Translations under genes and position numbers: made by a program
The notes under the pieces: generated by a model
The model's database searches: none
What the model was told of the DNA's origin: nothing
The model's input: the letters and a program-made list of their open reading frames with translations, nothing else
Assembly: GCA_945867755.1 (NCBI GenBank)
Contig: CAMBJN010000077.1
Location: forward strand, 1-6,842
From: Polynucleobacter meluiroseus
GTDB lineage: Bacteria > Pseudomonadota > Gammaproteobacteria > Burkholderiales > Burkholderiaceae
Reading direction: 5' to 3'
DNA: 6,842 bases
In this document: positions 1-4,895 of the stretch, in pieces
Position numbering within the stretch: the stretch's first letter is position 1
How the letters are laid out: every line of letters starts with the position of its first letter

Positions 1-223
1 TCTTTTTTTCAACTGGTTTGGCTGGGGTTGGTCGTGCCACCGTTGATTTTTCTTTTTGGGGATTTGAATCCAATAAATTAGCAATAATGGTGTCGCCCAT
101 ATTGGATGCAGACTTGGTCCGATCCATCCCCGACTGAAATCCAACAATCAGCAAGAAATGCATCAACAATACAAATGCAGCAATCTTATTTGCAAGGATC
201 CAAGTTCTTAGGTTCTGCATCAT
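1..223 (-). CDS. TonB-like energy transducer, N-terminal fragment
   Basis: This is an open frame that leaves the window at its left edge, so only about 74 N-terminal residues are visible. It begins with two adjacent ATG codons (223 and 220) 17 bases after the murI stop; neither has a clear Shine-Dalgarno sequence, so translation may be coupled to murI. The sequence shows a short basic start (R5, K12, counting from the ATG at 220), one hydrophobic segment at about residues 13-28 and then a polar stretch that becomes rich in Pro and Lys (near ARPTPAKPVEKK). That is the layout of TonB: a signal-anchor helix followed by a rigid Pro/Lys periplasmic spacer. A histidine (H21) lies inside the helix, as does the functionally essential His20 of E. 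coli TonB. TonB transmits proton-motive force from ExbB/ExbD to outer-membrane receptors. The diagnostic C-terminal domain is outside the window. Another anchored protein with a Pro-rich linker, for example one carrying DUF3108, is a fair alternative. Confidence 0.55.
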   Translation of the reverse strand, partial: MMQNLRTWILANKIAAFVLLMHFLLIVGFQSGMDRTKSASNMGDTIIANLLDSNPQKEKSTVARPTPAKPVEKK

Positions 224-240
224 GATTTATGAAGTGAGCG

Positions 241-1044
241 TTAAGAAATAAAAACAGTGGACGTTTGAACGCTGTGTTGTTCAAAGGCCGCAGGGATTAA
301 TTGTTTGGCGTGAGCCAATAATGCTTCAGCATCTAAAGTTGAATACAAATGAATGATTCTTGGTGGGGCTGATTGCAGTAAATGATGCTCTTCTAATTTG
401 CGACAAAGTTGTTTAACAACAGCTTCACTCGTATCAATGATTTCAACGTCAGGGCCAATGATTTTTTTAATCAAGGGGGCTAAAAAAGGATAGTGGGTGC
501 AACCCAATACCAAGGTATCTATTTGAGCCGCTTGCATAGGCCCTAAGTGTTCGCGCAACAAGGCTTCGGTTTCAGGCGTATTCAAAGCGCCTGATTCAAT
601 CAACGGTACCAGCCCTGAGCCTGCTTGAGTGATCAATTCGCAATCATGATCAAGACCTTCTAAAAGCGCTTTGAATTTGTCACTTTTCAAAGTATTTTGA
701 GTCGCGAGAACACCAATCTTGTGATTTTGACTTTTATGAACTGCTGGCTTAATGCCTGGCTCAATGCCGATGATCGGGATCGCAGGCATTTCATGTCTGA
801 TGTTTGCAATGGCCTCAGCCGTTGCTGTATTGCAAGCGATGATGAGTGCCTGGCAACCCTCACGCACCAACCAGTGACATAAGTCCAAGCTTCTAGCTGC
901 AACCCAATCACTCGATTTTTCACCGTAGGGTGCATTGGCTGAATCAGCCAAGTAAACATAATGATGCGAGGGCGCTTGACGCAGGGCTTCATTCAGGACG
1001 GTAAGACCGCCAATACCTGAATCAAAAACCCCGATCGTTGCCAA
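241..1044 (-). CDS. murI: Glutamate racemase MurI
   Basis: MurI interconverts L- and D-glutamate without a cofactor in the cytoplasm and so supplies D-Glu for the second residue of the peptidoglycan stem peptide. The 267-residue product has the usual family length and all key motifs: GVFDSGIGG (residues 5-13) with the Asp8-Ser9 pair, YGEKS (40-44), ACNTA (70-74) with catalytic Cys71, and GCTHYPFL (181-188) with the second catalytic Cys182 followed by Thr183-His184. The start is a TTG codon. Between the fumarase stop (1069-1071) and the conserved IGVFDSG there is no in-frame ATG or GTG, so TTG is the only sensible choice; a weak AGG lies about nine bases upstream. The gene follows the fumarase gene by 24 bases and is followed by the TonB-like gene after 17 bases, which suggests co-transcription. 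The rare start codon and weak ribosome site suggest low-level translation, as expected for an enzyme needed in small amounts. Confidence 0.96.
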   Translation of the reverse strand: MATIGVFDSGIGGLTVLNEALRQAPSHHYVYLADSANAPYGEKSSDWVAARSLDLCHWLVREGCQALIIACNTATAEAIANIRHEMPAIPIIGIEPGIKPAVHKSQNHKIGVLATQNTLKSDKFKALLEGLDHDCELITQAGSGLVPLIESGALNTPETEALLREHLGPMQAAQIDTLVLGCTHYPFLAPLIKKIIGPDVEIIDTSEAVVKQLCRKLEEHHLLQSAPPRIIHLYSTLDAEALLAHAKQLIPAAFEQHSVQTSTVFIS

Positions 1045-1068
1045 GCTCGCTAACCTAGATGAGTTGAA

Positions 1069-2589
1069 TCAAGCTTGAGAGACTGGAATTTTTCCAATCT
1101 TGGCTTGCCACTCTTTAGGACCTGTGTTGTGCACAGAGGTGCCGGATGAATCAACCGCCACTGTCACGGGCATGTCTTGGATCGTGAATTCGTAAATGGC
1201 TTCCATGCCTAAATCAGCAAAGCCAACCACTTTCGATTCCTTGATTGCTTTTGATACCAAGTAAGCAGCGCCACCGACTGCCATTAAATAAGCAGATTTA
1301 TGTTTCTTGATCGCCTCAATCGCTACGGGGCCGCGCTCAGCTTTACCCACCATGGAGATCAAGCCAGTTTGGGCCAACATCATCTCGGTGAACTTGTCCA
1401 TGCGTGTGGCCGTTGTCGGACCTGCAGGACCCACCACTTCATTGCGCATCGGATCGACTGGTCCCACGTAATAGATCACGCGATTCTTAAAGTCGACCGG
1501 TAATTTTTCACCCTTGGCCAGCATGTCGGCAATGCGCTTATGGGCAGCGTCGCGACCAGTCAGCATCTTGCCGTTTAACAATAAAGTTTGACCTGGCTTC
1601 CAGCTCGCCACTTCTTCAGGTGTGAGTGTGTCTAGATTCACGCGGGTTGATTTTTCTGTGTTCGGTGTCCAAGCAACATCAGGCCATTCCGAAATTGATG
1701 GAGGCGTTAAAACGGCTGGGCCATCACCATGCAAATGGAAATGTACGTGACGTGTGGCTGCGCAGTTAGGAATCATGGCGACTGGCAATGAGGCGGCATG
1801 GGTTGGGTAATCCATGATCTTCACATCCAGCACGGTTGTTAAACCACCCAAGCCTTGTGCGCCAATGCCAAGAGCATTGACCTTGTCCATGATTTCTAAA
1901 CGTAACTCTTCAATGCGTGTTTTTGGGCCGCGAGCAATCAGCTCATGAATATCCACTGGAGCCATCAAAGACTCTTTGGCTAAGAGCATGGCTTTTTCTG
2001 GCGTACCGCCAACGCCAATACCCAAAATGCCAGGAGGACACCAGCCAGCACCCATGGTCGGTATAGTTTTAACCACCCAATCAACGATTGAGTCAGAAGG
2101 GTTCAACATGACCATCTTGCTCTTGTTTTCCGAGCCACCACCTTTGGCTGCACAAATCACTTCAAGCCCATCGCCTTCAACGATTTCATAATGAATCACA
2201 GCAGGAGTGTTGTCTTTTGAGTTGGTGCGCTTACCAGCTGGATCTAATAAAACAGAGGCGCGTAATTTGTTGTCTGGATGGTTGTATGCGCGACGCACAC
2301 CCTCATTGACCATGTCGGTGACGCTCATTTTGGCGTCCCATTTCACATTCATGCCCACCTTTAAAAACACCACCGCAATACCAGTGTCCTGACACATAGG
2401 GCGCTTGCCTTCAGCGCACATGCGGCTATTGGTCAAAATTTGGGCAATTGCATCCTTGGCGGCCGGACTTTCCTCGCGTTCATAGGCTTTACCGAGGGCG
2501 GTGATGTAATCTAAAGGGTGGTAATAAGAAATGTACTGAAAACCATCAGCAATGCTCTGAATAAAGTCGTCTTGGCGAATTGCACTCAT
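1069..2589 (-). CDS. fumA: Class I fumarate hydratase (4Fe-4S)
   Basis: This enzyme catalyses the reversible hydration of fumarate to L-malate in the TCA cycle, in the cytoplasm. The 506-residue chain joins the N-terminal Fe-S hydro-lyase domain (about residues 11-285) to the C-terminal fumarase domain (about 290-490). The three cysteines that ligate the 4Fe-4S cluster are Cys66 in MCQDTG, Cys184 in GWCPPG and Cys276 in PNCAATRH. Their spacing (118 and 92) nearly equals that of E. coli FumA (119 and 94). Asp68 in the CQDTG motif and Thr392/Arg396 in GPTTATR match catalytic and substrate-binding residues known from class I fumarases. The chain is about 40 residues shorter at the N terminus than E. 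coli FumA, a common short form. The cluster makes such enzymes sensitive to oxygen and superoxide. The ATG at 2589 lacks a good Shine-Dalgarno sequence; a short upstream ORF overlaps it. The symbol could equally be fumB; the class is secure, the letter is convention. Confidence 0.96.
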   Translation of the reverse strand: MSAIRQDDFIQSIADGFQYISYYHPLDYITALGKAYEREESPAAKDAIAQILTNSRMCAEGKRPMCQDTGIAVVFLKVGMNVKWDAKMSVTDMVNEGVRRAYNHPDNKLRASVLLDPAGKRTNSKDNTPAVIHYEIVEGDGLEVICAAKGGGSENKSKMVMLNPSDSIVDWVVKTIPTMGAGWCPPGILGIGVGGTPEKAMLLAKESLMAPVDIHELIARGPKTRIEELRLEIMDKVNALGIGAQGLGGLTTVLDVKIMDYPTHAASLPVAMIPNCAATRHVHFHLHGDGPAVLTPPSISEWPDVAWTPNTEKSTRVNLDTLTPEEVASWKPGQTLLLNGKMLTGRDAAHKRIADMLAKGEKLPVDFKNRVIYYVGPVDPMRNEVVGPAGPTTATRMDKFTEMMLAQTGLISMVGKAERGPVAIEAIKKHKSAYLMAVGGAAYLVSKAIKESKVVGFADLGMEAIYEFTIQDMPVTVAVDSSGTSVHNTGPKEWQAKIGKIPVSQA

Positions 2590-2621
2590 AATTTTTTTAT
2601 AAAGATTTGAAAGACTTCCAT
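2586..2621 (-). other. Possible 11-codon leader ORF overlapping the fumarase start
   Basis: An ATG at 2621 opens an 11-codon frame (MEVFQIFIKKL) whose TGA stop (2588-2586) overlaps the fumarase ATG (2589-2587) as ATGA. An AGG lies four bases before the small ORF's ATG, while the fumarase ATG itself has only an A-rich stretch upstream. ATGA overlaps are a common signature of translational coupling, so ribosomes ending the small ORF could re-initiate on the fumarase gene. It is too short for a composition-based call and may be a chance frame. Confidence 0.3.
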
Positions 2622-2642
2622 TTTACCTAGGGAAAGTGACCC

Positions 2643-2671
2643 TTTACAGATATCGTTTATATGTTTATCTT
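2643..2671 (+). promoter_or_regulatory. Candidate sigma-70 promoter for acsA
   Basis: TTTACA (2643-2648, 5 of 6 to the -35 consensus) and TATCTT (2666-2671, 4 of 6 to the -10 consensus) are separated by an ideal 17 bases. Transcription would start near 2678 and give a leader of about 145 bases that carries the palindrome and the direct repeat. This is a match by eye in an AT-rich region, so chance matches are likely. Confidence 0.4.
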
Positions 2672-2684
2672 AAGTGTTCGAGAA
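2656..2684 (-). promoter_or_regulatory. Weak candidate promoter for fumA
   Basis: On the minus strand TATAAA (2661-2656) is a good -10 box, with TTCTCG (2684-2679, only 3 of 6) at 17-base spacing as the -35. The start would lie near 2649, about 60 bases before the fumarase ATG. It overlaps the candidate acsA promoter. The poor -35 suggests that, if real, it needs an activator. Confidence 0.25.
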
Positions 2685-2703
2685 AATAAGGCTGATAGAC
2701 CTG

Positions 2704-2718
2704 TAGCCCTTAGGGCTA
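2704..2718. repeat. Perfect 15-base palindrome, candidate operator
   Basis: The arms TAGCCCT and AGGGCTA are exact reverse complements around a single central T. As RNA it could form a six-pair stem with a three-base loop, but no T-run follows on either strand, so it is not an intrinsic terminator. Its place between two divergent genes, just upstream of the weak fumA -35 candidate and downstream of the acsA promoter candidate, fits a dimeric regulator's binding site. The regulator is not identified. Confidence 0.45.
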
Positions 2719-2747
2719 ACCCTGATGATGGCTGAACTTTATTGAAG

Positions 2748-2767
2748 TTGTCAGTCAATTGTCAGTC
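2748..2767. repeat. Tandem 9-base direct repeat with 11-base period
   Basis: TTGTCAGTC occurs at 2748-2756 and again, identically, at 2759-2767, with AA between. The 11-base period puts both copies on nearly the same face of the helix, as for cooperative binding by a regulator that recognises direct repeats. The shared core TTGTCA recurs once more at 2788-2793, inside the odd palindrome TTTTG-T-CAAAA. TTGTCA also resembles a -35 box, but no well-spaced -10 follows. Confidence 0.45.
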
Positions 2768-2812
2768 CATGAGCCTAATCTCGTATTTTGTCAAAAATGC
2801 TGCCTGGAAAGT

Positions 2813-2817
2813 AGGAG
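2813..2817 (+). promoter_or_regulatory. Strong ribosome binding site that fixes the acsA start
   Basis: AGGAG lies five bases before the ATG at 2823. It decides the start: the same frame is open back to a TTG at 2742, but that upstream stretch (27 codons) has no Shine-Dalgarno sequence, overlaps the direct repeat and adds residues not typical of Acs. Confidence 0.9.
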
Positions 2818-2822
2818 AAATT

Positions 2823-4805
2823 ATGTCTGGTATGGAACAGTTGTTGGTAGAAAATCGCGTGTTTAATCCACCAAAAGAATTTGCTAAACAAGCAGCCATC
2901 ACAAGCATGGATCAGTACAAGGCGATGTGCAAAGCTTTTGATAAGGATTTCAATGGCACTTGGGCGCGCCTTGCAAAAGAAAACTTATTTTGGAAGAAGC
3001 CATTCACCAAAGTCTTAGATGAATCTAAGGCGCCATTTTATAAATGGTTTGAAGATGGTTTAACGAATGCTTCATATAACTGTATCGATCGCAACATCAA
3101 AAATGGCATGGCTAAAAAAACTGCCATCATTTTTGAAGCCGACGGCGGTGAAGTTTCAAAAGTAACTTATCAAGAATTACATGACCGCGTAGCAACATTT
3201 GCTAACGGCTTGAAAAAACTGGGCATCAAAAAAGGTGACCGAGTTGTTATTTATATGTCGATGTCAATCGAAGGTGTTGTGGCGATGCAAGCGTGTGCTC
3301 GTATCGGTGCGACACACTCAGTGGTGTTCGGCGGATTCTCAGCCAAATCATTGCAAGAGCGTATCGTGGACGTGGGCGCCGTGGCTTTGATCACTGCTGA
3401 CCAACAATTGCGCGGTGGCAAAGCATTGCCATTGAAGACCATCGCTGATGAAGCTTTGGATTTGGGCGGTTGCGAGAAGCTCAAGAACGTGATTGTTTAT
3501 AAGCGCACTGGTGGCGATGTACCAATGAAGGCAGGTCGTGATAAGTGGATGCATGACGTATCTGCTGGCCAAGCTAAAGTATGTGAGCCAGAGTGGGTGA
3601 GCGCAGAGCATCCTTTGTTTGTTCTTTACACATCAGGTTCAACAGGTAAACCAAAAGGCGTTCAGCACGCAACAGGCGGTTATTTGTTGTGGGCGATGTT
3701 GACGATGAAGTGGACCTTCGACTTGCGTGATAGCGATGTGTTCTGGTGTACGGCTGACATTGGTTGGATCACAGGACATAGCTATGTTGCTTATGGTCCT
3801 TTGGCATGCGGTGGCACACAGATCGTTTTCGAAGGCGTTCCGACTTATCCGAACGCTGGCCGCTTCTGGGAAACGATTCAGCGTCACAAGGTATCTATTT
3901 TCTACACAGCACCAACAGCGATTCGTTCATTGATCAAAGCTTCTGATACAGATCCTGCGGTTCATCCGAAGAAGTACAACTTGAAGAGTTTGCGTCTCTT
4001 GGGTTCTGTGGGTGAGCCAATCAATCCTGAGGCATGGATGTGGTACCACAAGAATATTGGTGGCGAGAAGTGTCCGATTGTCGATACATTCTGGCAAACA
4101 GAAACAGGTGGCCACATGATCACGCCATTACCAGGCGCAACACCGTTGGTCCCAGGTTCATGCACATTGCCATTGCCTGGCATCATGGCGGCGATCGTTG
4201 ATGAAGTGGGCGGTGATATGCCAAACGGCCAAGGCGGTATCTTGGTTGTGAAGCGCCCATGGCCTTCAATGATTCGTAATATTTGGGGTGACCCAGAGCG
4301 CTTTAAGAAGAGTTACTTCCCAGAAGAGTTGGGCGGTACTTTGTATTTGGCGGGTGACGGTGCGATTCGTAATAAAAAAACTGCTTACTTCACCATCACT
4401 GGCCGTATTGATGACGTTTTGAACGTTTCAGGTCACCGCATGGGCACCATGGAGATTGAGTCAGCATTGGTTGCTAATCCATTGGTTGCTGAATCTGCGG
4501 TGGTTGGTCGTCCGGACGATATGACGGGCGAAGCGATCGTGGCTTTTGTGGTGCTAAAAGGTAAGCGTCCAACAGGCGATGAAGCGAAGAAGATTGCAAC
4601 AGACTTGCGTAACTGGGTGGGTAAAGAGATTGGCCCAATTGCTAAACCAAAAGAAATTCGTTTTGGCGATAACTTACCTAAGACACGTTCAGGCAAGATC
4701 ATGCGTCGTTTGTTGCGTGTTTTAGCAAAAGGTGAAGAAATCACTCAAGACACATCAACACTTGAAAATCCAGCCATCTTGGAACAACTCAAGCACGCGA
4801 TTTAA
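2823..4805 (+). CDS. acsA: Acetyl-CoA synthetase (AMP-forming)
   Basis: Acs activates acetate with ATP and CoA to acetyl-CoA through an acetyl-AMP intermediate, in the cytoplasm; it is the high-affinity route for growth on low acetate. The 660-residue product has the family's usual length. An N-terminal Acs-specific region (about residues 25-90) precedes the AMP-binding domain, which holds the phosphate loop YTSGSTGKPKG (269-279), GWITGHSY (314-321), GEPINPEAW (397-405) and WQTETGG (424-430). The hinge region TGRIDDVLNVSGHR (526-539) leads into the C-terminal domain, with PKTRSGKIMRR (619-629). Trp424 is the residue that narrows the acyl pocket to acetate, which favours Acs over propionyl-CoA synthetase. 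Lys625 is the catalytic lysine that is acetylated by Pat-type enzymes in this family. It is transcribed divergently from the fumarase gene and ends in its own terminator. Confidence 0.96.
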   Translation: MSGMEQLLVENRVFNPPKEFAKQAAITSMDQYKAMCKAFDKDFNGTWARLAKENLFWKKPFTKVLDESKAPFYKWFEDGLTNASYNCIDRNIKNGMAKKTAIIFEADGGEVSKVTYQELHDRVATFANGLKKLGIKKGDRVVIYMSMSIEGVVAMQACARIGATHSVVFGGFSAKSLQERIVDVGAVALITADQQLRGGKALPLKTIADEALDLGGCEKLKNVIVYKRTGGDVPMKAGRDKWMHDVSAGQAKVCEPEWVSAEHPLFVLYTSGSTGKPKGVQHATGGYLLWAMLTMKWTFDLRDSDVFWCTADIGWITGHSYVAYGPLACGGTQIVFEGVPTYPNAGRFWETIQRHKVSIFYTAPTAIRSLIKASDTDPAVHPKKYNLKSLRLLGSVGEPINPEAWMWYHKNIGGEKCPIVDTFWQTETGGHMITPLPGATPLVPGSCTLPLPGIMAAIVDEVGGDMPNGQGGILVVKRPWPSMIRNIWGDPERFKKSYFPEELGGTLYLAGDGAIRNKKTAYFTITGRIDDVLNVSGHRMGTMEIESALVANPLVAESAVVGRPDDMTGEAIVAFVVLKGKRPTGDEAKKIATDLRNWVGKEIGPIAKPKEIRFGDNLPKTRSGKIMRRLLRVLAKGEEITQDTSTLENPAILEQLKHAI

Positions 4806-4838
4806 GTTTCCTTGACTAGCATCATCTTGTGGTCATTA

Positions 4839-4870
4839 AGGCCGGTTACTTAACAGTGCCGGCCTATTTT
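4839..4870 (+). terminator. Intrinsic terminator after acsA
   Basis: AGGCCGG (4839-4845) pairs perfectly with CCGGCCT (4859-4865), followed by A and then TTTT. The hairpin can extend inward with a T-G pair, a one-base bulge and a three-pair ACT/AGT stem around the loop TAAC. It lies 33 bases after the acsA stop and ends 30 bases before the symporter start, so the symporter likely needs its own promoter or read-through. Confidence 0.88.
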
Positions 4871-4883
4871 ATTAGGTCTGAGT

Positions 4884-4889
4884 CATAAT
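4884..4889 (+). promoter_or_regulatory. Possible -10 box for a leaderless symporter transcript
   Basis: CATAAT (5 of 6 to TATAAT) ends seven bases before the A of the symporter ATG, so a transcript would begin at or next to the start codon. No good -35 is visible: the expected place falls in the terminator's right arm. No Shine-Dalgarno sequence precedes the ATG. The match is weak evidence on its own. Confidence 0.25.
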
Positions 4890-4895
4890 CTGCTT

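Larger units (their letters stand above)
2590..2822. promoter_or_regulatory. Divergent intergenic control region between fumA and acsA
   Basis: About 230 bases separate the two divergent start codons with no credible full-length gene between them. The half nearest the fumarase gene is AT-rich and holds candidate promoters facing both ways. The middle holds a perfect 15-base palindrome, and the half nearest acsA holds a tandem direct repeat and then the acsA ribosome binding site. A shared region like this lets one regulator act on both the TCA gene and the acetate gene, but no known operator consensus (for example a CRP-type site) or sigma-54 promoter was recognised. Confidence 0.7.

Noticed and set aside
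687..992. Minus-strand open frame of about 100 codons inside murI in another frame
   Set aside because: It overlaps the catalytic core of MurI, has low-complexity unrecognisable content and no own ribosome site.
2656..2667. Two GTTTAT copies spaced by AT in the control region
   Set aside because: The repeat is too short and the surrounding DNA too AT-rich to separate from chance.
2704..2718. Palindrome read as a transcription terminator
   Set aside because: The stem is short with a three-base loop, and no T-run follows on either strand.
2742..2822. N-terminal extension of acetyl-CoA synthetase from a TTG at 2742
   Set aside because: It has no ribosome binding site and overlaps the regulatory direct repeat, whereas the ATG at 2823 has AGGAG at ideal spacing and gives the normal Acs length.
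4433..4744. Minus-strand open frame of about 100 codons inside acsA
   Set aside because: It lies wholly antisense to the conserved C-terminal domain of Acs and shows no recognisable motif. Its openness follows from the codon use of acsA.
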